Shown piece by piece: positions 23,717-31,662 of a stretch of 33,381 nt of DNA. The notes beneath the pieces are model-generated. The model was not told the DNA's origin. It was given only the letters and a program-made list of their open reading frames with translations, and did no database searches. The stretch spans positions 1 through 33,381 of the forward strand of contig JAWCTJ010000005.1 of the NCBI GenBank assembly GCA_038868255.1, in the 5' to 3' direction. The number at the start of each line of letters is the position of its first letter. The first letter of the stretch is position 1. Position numbers and translations under genes: made by a program. Origin of the DNA: DRVV01 sp038868255 (GTDB taxonomy: Archaea > Thermoproteota > Bathyarchaeia > Bathyarchaeales > Bathycorpusculaceae).

Positions 23717-25345
23717 TTGAAGTTTATGGAACTTTGGCGTGTATCCCAGAAAATATACAAGGAAGTTTCCTTTCAATCAATTTTTGCCCTTCGTGGAGGA
23801 GCATCACTTCCGCAGAAAGACCAGAACATTTTGCAAATAGCAAAAAGAGCTGAGACTAACACGCTGATCAGCAAAATTTTAACCGCAATTTTCATAGTTG
23901 CCTTCGGATTAAGCATATTTATCTCGCCAATTGCAGGTCCCGGGGTAGAGGCTTCAAAGGAGTTCGCCTTGGCTGGCGGTGCTACAGCCTTCTTCGCAAC
24001 TTTGCTTTTTCTGATAGCCATAATGGGATTGCAGGTTACAACTTCCTTTATATCTTCAAGGATCCTTGACGTTTTAGGTTATCTTCCCCTTTCAAGACTT
24101 GAAATCTCATATATAGCCCTCATAACCTTCATAAGAATTTTTGATATACCCCTCTTTGTGGCGCTAGTTGCTTTTCCAGTAATTTACGCCATTCAAAGCG
24201 GATCTGCAGTTGGCAGTTTCATCTCACTCATCGGCATTGTCGTCACTGAGGTCTTCGCTTTAACGTTCACTATAGGCTTAGCGAGATTTTTCTACCGGAG
24301 GGTTTTAAGAGGCGGCGGAAGATCAAAAGCAAGCACCCTTTTAAGATTTATTTTTCTAATAGTTTGGATTCTACCTACGTTAGGTGTATATCTCGTAATA
24401 AACCTCGCTGGACAGATCGCTTCGGCCTTCGCATCAATAGCACAAACACTGCAGGCTGCAAACTATATAGCCTTAATCTACCCCTTCTCATTCAGCCTTC
24501 TGATGTTAAATTTCACTTTTCCAGGCAAGCTTAACCATCTTACTATTGTACTTTCTGCCGCCGCCTCCATTGGCTACGTTATCCTTGGAGCTTATTGCCT
24601 TATGCAAATAGGCACTTCGATTAGAAGGGTTGTAAGCGAGGCGGAGGAAAAGGCTGCAGTGCAGGATCAGATTCTGGAAGTAAATATCCAACCCACCGGA
24701 TCCTGGCTGGGTATTATTCGAAAAGATCTTCGAATAGCCTCAAGATCGCCAGCTTATGCAAGTTTATTCCTGCTGCCAGTCATACAAACTGTAGTTTTAG
24801 TGTTTTCGTTTTTATCTATAAGCTACATAGGTTTAAACGTTGCCCTTGGAATGCTTTTCGGCATGTCCTTCGTAAGCCTTATGCTTCCACCTACGCTGTT
24901 GGCTATAGAGGGGTTGGCTTCATCCTATACCCGGAGCCTTCCGCTTAGAAGACGAACTATGATAGTTGCTAAGGCTGTGGTTACAACGCTTACTTATGCT
25001 ATGTCACTTTTCGTTCTGCTTCTTGCCGCTGTCTTTTTAAGGAAAGATTTCAGTTTAATTCTAACCTTCGGTGCAGCACACATTTTTTCAGTTGCAGCTG
25101 CGGGCATGCTCGTGCTTTCAATATTTATTAAGAAGTTATGGAATGAGGGATTCGCAATGGGAAATGTATACGCTAGACTTGGAACTTTCCTTCGCATTCT
25201 ATTACCCGGAGTGTTGATGGCGCTGGCTCCCATAGTTGCAGCGTCCATAGCCCTCTTTCTAGCACCAGCTCCTGTCTTTACAGTCTTCTTTACAATAGCT
25301 TTTCTAGAATTTGTAATCATGGCGATTGCGGTTCTACGACAATAG
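23717..25345 (+). CDS. ABC transporter permease (membrane subunit)
   Basis: A 542-residue integral membrane protein with about ten or more hydrophobic segments in two halves. The halves are separated by a hydrophilic loop around residues 300-335 (SIRRVVSEAEEKAAVQ then IIRKDLRIASRSP). The segment KDLRIASRSPAYAS resembles the coupling region found at the start of the second half in ABC-2 export permeases. The TTG at 23717 has GAGG 8 bases upstream; an in-frame ATG three codons later is the alternative. It is coupled to the ATPase subunit. Substrate unknown. Confidence 0.85.
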   Translation: MKFMELWRVSQKIYKEVSFQSIFALRGGASLPQKDQNILQIAKRAETNTLISKILTAIFIVAFGLSIFISPIAGPGVEASKEFALAGGATAFFATLLFLIAIMGLQVTTSFISSRILDVLGYLPLSRLEISYIALITFIRIFDIPLFVALVAFPVIYAIQSGSAVGSFISLIGIVVTEVFALTFTIGLARFFYRRVLRGGGRSKASTLLRFIFLIVWILPTLGVYLVINLAGQIASAFASIAQTLQAANYIALIYPFSFSLLMLNFTFPGKLNHLTIVLSAAASIGYVILGAYCLMQIGTSIRRVVSEAEEKAAVQDQILEVNIQPTGSWLGIIRKDLRIASRSPAYASLFLLPVIQTVVLVFSFLSISYIGLNVALGMLFGMSFVSLMLPPTLLAIEGLASSYTRSLPLRRRTMIVAKAVVTTLTYAMSLFVLLLAAVFLRKDFSLILTFGAAHIFSVAAAGMLVLSIFIKKLWNEGFAMGNVYARLGTFLRILLPGVLMALAPIVAASIALFLAPAPVFTVFFTIAFLEFVIMAIAVLRQ

Positions 25346-25412
25346 TTTATAAGCTCAGCATATTTTTCTTTAATATTTCTCAAGTTATATTTTAGGAAGT
25401 GGAGGCCCGAGA

Positions 25413-26765
25413 ATGGAGCTAATGATCTATAATGGAACAGTTGTAACCATGCGGAATAATGAGATAATTAGGGATGGCGCTGTTGTAATAGAAGATGGTG
25501 TCATAGTGGATGTTGGAAAGATTCATGATGTTAAGAGGCGCCACGCGGGCACCTATGAAAGGATAGATGCTAGGGGAAAAATTGTGATGCCTGGTCTGGT
25601 AAATACCCATCAGCATGCAGCCATGAGTCTTCTCAGAGGATATGCAGATGATCTTCCTCTCCAAGAATGGCTTGAGAAGTGGATATGGCCTGTGGAAGGA
25701 CACATGACATCTCATGACATTTATGTTGGAGCTTTGCTTACGGCTGTAGAATCCATTATGGGCGGAACAACCACGGTCAACACCATGTATCATTACACGC
25801 CTGAGGAAAATGAGGCGAAAGCCTTTGCCGATGCAGGGCTTAGAGGGGTGGTGGGGCATGTTTGCTTCTCCTGGCGAAAAGATGACGATAAAAAAGCTCT
25901 AGAGGATTTGGCGCGGAACTGGCACTGTGGAGCAAAGGGACTTATAAGGGCAAGTGTGGATCCTCATGCTCCATACACGGTGGATCCTGACTACATGAGA
26001 GAGTTAAAGAACGTTTGCGCGGATTTAAATGAAAGATACGGCTCGGAAAAGTCACCTATCATATGGCATATCCACGTGGCGGAGACATATGACGAACATG
26101 AAAAAATCCGCAGAATTTTCAATGTGGAAGTGAAGGATAGCGTGATGACGTACTTGGACTCCCTTGGTGTTCTAGATGATCGCGTAATAGCCGCTCATTG
26201 CGTAGCTTTCAATGAGAAAGACATGGATATATCGAAAGCTCGGGGGGTTAAAATCTCCCACAACCCAATTTCGAACCTTAAATTGGCTTCAGGAATAAGT
26301 CCTGTTCCGCGGATGCTTGAAAAAGGTTTAACTGTTTCACTGGGAACTGATAGCCCATGCTCAAATAACACGGCGGATATGTTTCAAACTATGAAAGTTA
26401 CTGCGCTGCTTCATAAAGGAGTGAACCAGAACCCCACTGCCATCACTGCCTGGCAGGTTCTGAAAATGGCGACGTTAGGAGGGGCTGAAGCCCTGTGTTG
26501 GAATAACGAAATTGGCTCCATAGAAGTGGGTAAAAAGGCAGATGTAATTATTGTGGATCTATCTAAGCCTCATCTAAGGCCTGTCCATAATGAGGTAAGT
26601 CACCTAGTCTATGCTGCCCGGCCGGAAGATGTTGAAACAGTTATAATTAATGGCAGAATCGTCATGGAAAATAGGAAGCTAACAACATTAAATGTTGAGA
26701 AGGTCATAGAGGAAGCTGAAAAGACTAAAAATAAACTTCTGGAAAAGGTGAAGGCACAACGTTAA
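25413..26765 (+). CDS. Amidohydrolase, MTA/S-adenosylhomocysteine deaminase type
   Basis: A 450-residue metal-dependent deaminase. Motifs typical of MTA/SAH deaminases are clear: metal ligands H66 and H68 in NTHQHAAMSLLRG, ADDLPLQEWL and WPVEGHM, the substrate-side VDPHAPYTV, HIHVAET, AHCVAF and the metal Asp in LGTDSPCSNN. It should convert S-adenosylhomocysteine (and possibly 5'-deoxyadenosine or methylthioadenosine) to the inosyl form, releasing ammonia. The following gene, 41 bases on, is in the SAH hydrolase family, so the pair probably recycles SAH. The start ATG follows GGAGGCCCGAGA. Confidence 0.93.
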   Translation: MELMIYNGTVVTMRNNEIIRDGAVVIEDGVIVDVGKIHDVKRRHAGTYERIDARGKIVMPGLVNTHQHAAMSLLRGYADDLPLQEWLEKWIWPVEGHMTSHDIYVGALLTAVESIMGGTTTVNTMYHYTPEENEAKAFADAGLRGVVGHVCFSWRKDDDKKALEDLARNWHCGAKGLIRASVDPHAPYTVDPDYMRELKNVCADLNERYGSEKSPIIWHIHVAETYDEHEKIRRIFNVEVKDSVMTYLDSLGVLDDRVIAAHCVAFNEKDMDISKARGVKISHNPISNLKLASGISPVPRMLEKGLTVSLGTDSPCSNNTADMFQTMKVTALLHKGVNQNPTAITAWQVLKMATLGGAEALCWNNEIGSIEVGKKADVIIVDLSKPHLRPVHNEVSHLVYAARPEDVETVIINGRIVMENRKLTTLNVEKVIEEAEKTKNKLLEKVKAQR

Positions 26766-26806
26766 ATAGTTAATCATAAGAATTGGCTTGAAGGAAGGTT
26801 AGCTTT

Positions 26807-28060
26807 ATGGAGTTCAAGGTTAAGGATGAAAACCTAGCGGAAAAGGGTCAGTTACAGATAGAATGGGCTTTACAGCACATGCCAGTGCTGAACCAGATAA
26901 GGCGAAGATTCAGCGAGGAAAAACCATTAAGGGGCATAGTAATAGGTGCGTGTTTACATGTAACTAAAGAGACAGCGGTGCTTGTTGAAGTGCTTATGGA
27001 AGGGGGAGCCAACGTAGCCCTCTGCGGATCTAACCCCCTTTCAACACAAGACGATGTGGCCGCTGCACTAGCAGTGGAAGGCGTGAATGTATATGCATGG
27101 AGAGGCCAATCTACAGACGAATATTACTGGTGTATTGAAAGGGTTATAGATCATAAGCCCGTGGTGACGCTGGATGACGGTGCGGACCTTGTATCAACCC
27201 TGCACGGCAAGAGAAAAGAAGCTCTTTCCAACGTTAAGGGTGGAACGGAGGAAACAACAACGGGAGTTCTGCGGCTGAGGTCAATGGAAAGATCGGGAGA
27301 ACTTAGATATCCCATAATAGCCGTAAATGACGCCTACACCAAGTATCTTTTTGACAACAGGTACGGCACTGGACAAAGCACAATAGACGGTATCTTAAGG
27401 GCGACCAACATACTTATTGCAGGCAAGAATTTCGTAGTATGCGGCTACGGATGGTGTGGAAGAGGCACGGCCATGAGAGCCCGAGGAATGGGCGCTAATG
27501 TGATAGTGACTGAAGTAAATCCCTTAAGAGCCTTAGAGGCCGTTATGGACGGATTTACAGTTATGCCTATAAGTGAAGCTTCTAAGGTAGGCGATATATT
27601 CGTAACCACCACAGGCAATCTAAACGTTATCAGAAGGGAACATATGGAAAAGATGAAGGACGGTGCTATACTGGCTAACAGTGGCCACTTCAACGTGGAA
27701 ATAAGCCTTAAAGACCTTGAGGAATTATCAGCATCGAAAAGAACATTAAGACCTAATCTTGAGGAGTTCAAGCTTAAAAATGGCAAAAAACTGTACTTGC
27801 TTGCAGAGGGAAGACTTGTAAACCTCGCCGCTGCAGAAGGACACCCATCTGAAGTTATGGATATGTCCTTTTCAAATCAAGCCTTAAGTGTGGAATACCT
27901 TGTTAAAAGGGAGAAGTTGCCGCCAAAGGTCTACAATGTACCAAGGGAGATAGATGAGGAAGTTGCCAGGTTGAAGCTTGAAGCCATGAACGTGAAAATT
28001 GACAAGCTAACGGAGGAGCAGAAAAAGTATTTGACAAGTTGGGAGATGGGCACAACATAA
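26807..28060 (+). CDS. ahcY: Adenosylhomocysteinase family (S-adenosyl- or S-inosylhomocysteine hydrolase)
   Basis: A 417-residue NAD-dependent hydrolase that splits the homocysteine thioether. Key segments are CLHVTKETAVL, DDGADLVSTLH, GGTEETTTGV, VNDAYTKYLFDN then YGTGQS, the NAD-binding VCGYGWCGRGTA, and the C-terminal NLAAAEGHPSEVMDMSF. It is encoded directly after a probable SAH deaminase. In methanogens homologous enzymes act on S-inosylhomocysteine, so this copy may use the deaminated substrate; sequence alone cannot separate the two. The ATG is preceded by GGAAGG about 8 bases away. Confidence 0.95.
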   Translation: MEFKVKDENLAEKGQLQIEWALQHMPVLNQIRRRFSEEKPLRGIVIGACLHVTKETAVLVEVLMEGGANVALCGSNPLSTQDDVAAALAVEGVNVYAWRGQSTDEYYWCIERVIDHKPVVTLDDGADLVSTLHGKRKEALSNVKGGTEETTTGVLRLRSMERSGELRYPIIAVNDAYTKYLFDNRYGTGQSTIDGILRATNILIAGKNFVVCGYGWCGRGTAMRARGMGANVIVTEVNPLRALEAVMDGFTVMPISEASKVGDIFVTTTGNLNVIRREHMEKMKDGAILANSGHFNVEISLKDLEELSASKRTLRPNLEEFKLKNGKKLYLLAEGRLVNLAAAEGHPSEVMDMSFSNQALSVEYLVKREKLPPKVYNVPREIDEEVARLKLEAMNVKIDKLTEEQKKYLTSWEMGTT

Positions 28061-28122
28061 CAGTGATAATAAACTTTAAATGGACATTATAACATTAACA
28101 AGGCTTTGTGTGGTGCACATAA

Positions 28123-28488
28123 ATGGTTAGTAAGGATCAATCAATAGGCGGTCTAATATTCATAATCTGTGTTGCACTGGCCATCTTCTACGTTGTGACG
28201 CTGTTTTACCCTAGCTGGATGGTGGATCTCGGATGGGCAAAGGATGCAAGCGTTGTTCAATTCTGGATTGTGGCTGTTCCAGTATTTCTAGCATTTGTGG
28301 CAGTTATGGCTATAGGTGCATGGATAGGTTGGACCATGGCTACAACGCCACCGCCCAAACCCATCGAGGAAATAACCAAGGAACTTGAAGAGGAAGAAAA
28401 GAAGGAAGAGGCAAAGGAGGAAACACCTCCTTCACCCTCACCGGCTGAGGGATCTAAAGTAAGTAAACGGAAAGAACCTAAAAAGTAG
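28123..28488 (+). CDS. Small membrane protein with two helices and a charged tail
   Basis: A 121-residue protein that I cannot place in a family. Residues about 9-29 and 47-71 are hydrophobic helices. The remainder is a Glu/Lys-rich, then Pro/Ser-rich tail (KELEEEEKKEEAKEE, PPSPSPAEGS), probably disordered and cytosolic. The ATG has GGTG about 7 bases upstream, and a TATA-like ctttaaatg lies near 28074. It follows the SAH hydrolase gene but with its own promoter. A strong stem-loop begins at its stop codon. Confidence 0.75.
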   Translation: MVSKDQSIGGLIFIICVALAIFYVVTLFYPSWMVDLGWAKDASVVQFWIVAVPVFLAFVAVMAIGAWIGWTMATTPPPKPIEEITKELEEEEKKEEAKEETPPSPSPAEGSKVSKRKEPKK

Positions 28489-28549
28489 GAAAACCAGCCC
28501 TCTAGAGGTTCGAGACCGCCCTTTGGGATACAGCGGAAAAGGTTTTCCT
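28487..28549 (+). terminator. Structured 3' element with 9-bp closing stem and T-rich tail
   Basis: AGGAAAACC (28487-28495), starting in the stop codon of the membrane protein, pairs perfectly with GGTTTTCCT (28541-28549). Inside lie a palindrome CCTCTAGAGG (28499-28508) and a stem CCGC/GCGG (28516-28519, 28533-28536). A T-rich run follows. It could be a terminator serving both convergent genes, or a small structured RNA. Confidence 0.5.
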
Positions 28550-28601
28550 TCCTTTTTCTTTAAACCCTTTTATGATTTACTATTCTAAAATGCTGGCTCT
28601 T

Positions 28602-29198
28602 TTAATCTGAATCGCTGATGCCTGGTGCCGCTAATTCTCTTAAATCCTCAGCGCCTTCAGCATAGCCTGATGCTATGAGGATATCTCCGCCCTGTATCTT
28701 GGAGTCAGGCCTAGGGCGAATACATTTGTCGTTGCGTTTTATTGCCAAAATCCACATCCCAGTTTTTTCAGGAATTTTTGCCTCCCGCAGGGTTTTGCCC
28801 ACCAGCGCAGAGTCCATGGTTACAGGTGTGTAAATAATTGTTTCTTCAGCCTCTTCTATGGTGATCTTTAAAACTTGGTGAGGTTCTATGCCTCGCAGCA
28901 CCACCTCCGCGATCTGTGCAGCTGCGTCGGAAATCTTCTCAGCAGCCACGCCGAGTCTAATCAGCCCCAGTAGACCTTTGGCATCTTCCTTCTTGAAGCC
29001 GCTGGAAAGCACAAGCAGCTCGAACCTGGTGTGCAGTTCATCCACGTACTCCTCGAGTCTTTGAACCTCCTCAGCGAGTTCCTTGCTGTTAAGCAATAAC
29101 GCAGAATATGCCAGGTCAATCATAAGCTCCGACGTATCCTTAAGTTCGGCGAGTTTCTCAACTATTAAGTCGAAATTGGATTCCACATTTCCAGTCAT
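28602..29198 (-). CDS. PhoU-TrkA_C domain protein 1 (regulatory subunit)
   Basis: A 198-residue cytosolic protein with an N-terminal PhoU-like helical domain (LAELKDTSELMIDLAYSALL, KELAEEVQRLEEYVDELH) and a C-terminal RCK_C/TrkA_C domain (LVGKTLREAKIPEKTGMWI, GGDILIASGYAEGAEDL). Such proteins (COG3273-type) are encoded next to MgtE-like permeases and probably gate them by binding a nucleotide. A GGAGGG lies within the first codons of a longer frame (ATG 29213) and is spaced 6 bases from the ATG at 29198, so the latter is chosen. It starts 2 bases after the stop of its paralogue. Confidence 0.88.
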   Translation of the reverse strand: MTGNVESNFDLIVEKLAELKDTSELMIDLAYSALLLNSKELAEEVQRLEEYVDELHTRFELLVLSSGFKKEDAKGLLGLIRLGVAAEKISDAAAQIAEVVLRGIEPHQVLKITIEEAEETIIYTPVTMDSALVGKTLREAKIPEKTGMWILAIKRNDKCIRPRPDSKIQGGDILIASGYAEGAEDLRELAAPGISDSD

Positions 29199-29200
29199 CA

Positions 29201-29809
29201 CTAACCCTCCCATTTTTCACGGATTCCCTCGCTTATCTCCTTGAATTCTTTCAGGCCTTCAGGTGCACCTCTAACTATTAGGACGTCTCCAACGTGGATC
29301 TTCTCATCTCTCCCTGGGTTGATTATCCAATTTTTGCCTCTGAGTATAGCGAGGATATCTATGCCCATTCTTGGAGCTAGATCAAGCTCTTCTATGGTTT
29401 TATCCACAATAATGGACTTTTCATGCACCCTCGCTCTGACTAGACGTTTTTCCACCCTTTCGAAAATTTGGCTTGCTAAGAAGTGAACTCCAATGTCGCG
29501 GGTGACGATGGCGGCGATGTCTGCTGCAGCATCTGAGATTTTGTCAGCTGCGGATGCCACTACAGATACGCCTACAAGGGACTCCGCGTCCTTCGCATCT
29601 CTGGCCGCAACCATATTCATGATGTGTAGAAGATATGTTAAGTTGTCCACCTGTTTCTCAAGCTCAAGAACCTCTTCTGCAAGCTCCTTGTCATTAAATA
29701 GTGCAGCGGAATATGCCAGGTCAATCATAAGTTCTGAGAGGTTTTTCATCTCTAATAGAAGTTCTCTGACGGGTATGGGTCTATATTCAACCTTTTCAAA
29801 TGGTGGCAT
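29201..29809 (-). CDS. PhoU-TrkA_C domain protein 2 (regulatory subunit)
   Basis: A 202-residue paralogue of the next gene: PhoU-like N-terminal half (ELLLEMKNLSELMIDLAYSA, KELAEEVLELEKQVDNL) and TrkA_C half (IVDKTIEELDLAPRMGIDIL, HVGDVLIVRGAPEGLKEF). The two paralogues share the phrase LSELMIDLAYSA almost exactly and could form a heterodimer. It lies 77 bases downstream of the MgtE-like permease. The ribosome binding site GAGG is only 2 bases from the ATG and is part of a 5-bp inverted repeat AGCCT-TAG-AGGCT directly abutting the ATG, which may lower translation. Confidence 0.88.
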   Translation of the reverse strand: MPPFEKVEYRPIPVRELLLEMKNLSELMIDLAYSAALFNDKELAEEVLELEKQVDNLTYLLHIMNMVAARDAKDAESLVGVSVVASAADKISDAAADIAAIVTRDIGVHFLASQIFERVEKRLVRARVHEKSIIVDKTIEELDLAPRMGIDILAILRGKNWIINPGRDEKIHVGDVLIVRGAPEGLKEFKEISEGIREKWEG

Positions 29810-29886
29810 AGCCTCTAAGGCTCTCCATTAAAAGATTAAACAAGCACATATTTTAAACCTACCCCTTCTAGGCTGGGCGATTTTCC

Positions 29887-31110
29887 TTAAGTTGTGGTCC
29901 ATAAAAGGAGTGCTACGAGAAGTGATAGTGTAGTTATGCTGTCCGCTGAGGAACTTTCTAACGGTATGTCGAAGTTGTCAGGGTCCAGTCCACGCTTGTA
30001 AGTTACTATGGCAGTTGAGTAGGCGATTGATATTATGAAGATAGCTGCTATGATATTTGCCGTCAATAGAAGGGCTGTGAATTTTATAATGTTCAGCGGC
30101 GTCAGAATACCCCGTATGATGAGCGCTAGAAATGAATATATGAAGAACATGATGAGGGAAGCTGCCCAGGCACTTGTAACTTCTGTTAAGTGTTGTTTTA
30201 TGGATGCAAAGCTCGGCTTAAGTGTTCCAAGGGCAAGTTTTGTTGTGGCTGTTGACCCAACGACGGATCCCACATCGCCTATGGTGTCTATCAACGCAGG
30301 ATAAACTACATAGATGGGATAAGTGCGGTACACCTCTTCTCTTTGACGTATGATCTCGTCAACTTTGCCAAGTGTGGCGCCAGCGATGTTGATTATGAAT
30401 GAAACGATTACTATTGTTAACAGCGACTCTTTGAGGGTTTTTATGAATTCAGTTTCATGTTTATTCTTGGTGAACAGGTAGGTTGCTATTAGAACTGAAA
30501 GTAGGCTTAGCGTGATTATGAGCGGTCTTGCAATCAGGTTCTCCGCGAGCAGGAAGCTGAGTAATGAAATGTAAACTGTTGTTATGAGGAGGTCGGCGAT
30601 TGTGGATTCTATCGGGTAGAGAATTATGTCAGGGTCTAGTCCACGCTTGAATGAAATAAAGGAAACTGTGAGTGTTAATGGCGTGATTATGATCAACGCG
30701 AGGGCCATCGTTGCTACTACGAGGCATAGCATATCAAGAAACAGAGGGGCGGATATGCCCTCGTAAATTCCTCTAAATAGAATTGCCACGAGACCCATTA
30801 GGAGGCTTGCCTCTAAAGTCATTACGACTATTGCGTGGAAAAGGATGTAGAATGTTCTTGTGTTTCCGAAAAATCGTGCTTGAATCGTTCCAAGGTGTAA
30901 TGCAGTGCTTAGGCGGCCGCAGAACAATCCGCCTATTACTCCTCTTGCGCTAAGGATAGGTGGGTAAATCACCACAGCCCATGGAGCTTCTTCGAAGAGT
31001 CCTGTGCTATATGCAATAATGGTTCCGGCGGCTATTCCGAATATGTTAAATACATAAGCCATTAAAGCCTGCTTTAAAGCACCGCCAAAACTTTTACCGC
31101 TTAAGCTCAT
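29887..31110 (-). CDS. MgtE/SLC41-like divalent cation permease, tandem-duplicated
   Basis: A 407-residue membrane protein built of two MgtE-type domains. Each half has YPxLxxxxGxxGxxxxxRLxTxLxLGT-like sequence (IYPPILSARGVIGG and VYPALIDTIGDVGS) and a signature KRGLDPD (155-161 and 372-378) followed by an acidic ST.AD/SS.AD motif (about 170 and 388). Each half has about five helices. Bacterial MgtE is a homodimer with cytosolic N and CBS domains; those are missing here and are probably replaced by the two downstream PhoU-TrkA_C proteins. The Mg2+ substrate is inferred from the family. GGAGGG is 6 bases before the ATG. Confidence 0.9.
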   Translation of the reverse strand: MSLSGKSFGGALKQALMAYVFNIFGIAAGTIIAYSTGLFEEAPWAVVIYPPILSARGVIGGLFCGRLSTALHLGTIQARFFGNTRTFYILFHAIVVMTLEASLLMGLVAILFRGIYEGISAPLFLDMLCLVVATMALALIIITPLTLTVSFISFKRGLDPDIILYPIESTIADLLITTVYISLLSFLLAENLIARPLIITLSLLSVLIATYLFTKNKHETEFIKTLKESLLTIVIVSFIINIAGATLGKVDEIIRQREEVYRTYPIYVVYPALIDTIGDVGSVVGSTATTKLALGTLKPSFASIKQHLTEVTSAWAASLIMFFIYSFLALIIRGILTPLNIIKFTALLLTANIIAAIFIISIAYSTAIVTYKRGLDPDNFDIPLESSSADSITTLSLLVALLLWTTT

Positions 31111-31123
31111 GGAGAACCCTCCA
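31110..31123 (-). promoter_or_regulatory. Hairpin covering the ribosome binding site of the MgtE-like gene
   Basis: The minus strand reads TGGAG-GGTT-CTCCA immediately followed by TG of the start codon, so the Shine-Dalgarno GGAG would be paired and the A of ATG would close the stem. Confidence 0.4.
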
Positions 31124-31419
31124 TGCGCTCTATATGCGCTGGAAATGAATGCAAAGTGAAGCGGTAAATCGTTGAGAAATATGTATTTCGATTAAAAACT
31201 CTATGGCCTAGGATAGCTAGTGATGCAGAAAACGTTCCCAAGTATATACTGGCGCTGTTGGTTGGGTTCATTATCTTCGCCTTCTATGTCACCATCCATT
31301 ACTGATTCTCCCTGCAACCGGATTATCTACGCTTAAGCCTAAGATAGTTGATGAACTTCCTTAATTAATTTTCCAGCATTAGCTGGAATTCATACTCAGA
31401 ATTCACAATTGTTTTAATT
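31111..31419. other. Gene-poor gap between the permease operon and an orphan gene
   Basis: 309 bases with no gene that I can support. The gap holds the upstream region of the permease operon, a 46-codon open frame without any start codon that encodes a hydrophobic stretch (31168-31305), a small palindrome GCTTAAGC (31331-31338) and a larger one at 31371-31388. Confidence 0.5.
31371..31388. promoter_or_regulatory. 18-base palindrome upstream of the orphan gene
   Basis: TTCCAGC-ATTA-GCTGGAA is a perfect 7-bp inverted repeat, 32 bases before the ATG at 31420 and just after an AT-rich TATA-like stretch (TTAATTAATTTT, 31361-31372). The layout fits a repressor operator at the promoter. Confidence 0.5.
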
Positions 31420-31662
31420 ATGCTGAATCAAAACCTTGATTCAGCGTGGTGGAGAAAATTGTACGCTATATGGGTGAAGGTTGATGAATCCCTTCCATGG
31501 ATAGAGCTTGAGCATACCTACGGAACAAAAAGAGAAGCAAAGAAAGCTATCCGCGAGTTACATGTTAAAGCCAAAGTGGTTAGGGTTAGTACAGGTACCC
31601 AGGCTGTTAAGTCTGGAAAACTGTCTGTGCTGCATTCGGAAGTTAAACAGGTTTTGGTTTAG
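31420..31662 (+). CDS. Unknown small protein
   Basis: I do not recognise the family. The 80-residue product has a coherent mixed alpha/beta look: KLYAIWVKVDESLPWIELEH, then a helix-like TKREAKKAIRELHVKA and a strand KVVRVS. It is basic and has no membrane segment or signal peptide. It starts with ATG without a visible ribosome binding site, downstream of a perfect 18-base palindrome, and its stop overlaps the stop of the convergent HTH regulator by 4 bases. The codon-level coherence and regulatory-looking upstream region favour a real gene. Confidence 0.6.
   Translation: MLNQNLDSAWWRKLYAIWVKVDESLPWIELEHTYGTKREAKKAIRELHVKAKVVRVSTGTQAVKSGKLSVLHSEVKQVLV

Noticed and set aside
28507..28517. GGTTCGAGACC, which looks like a tRNA T arm
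   Set aside because: No acceptor, D or anticodon arm can be built around it; it is better explained as part of the structured 3' element.
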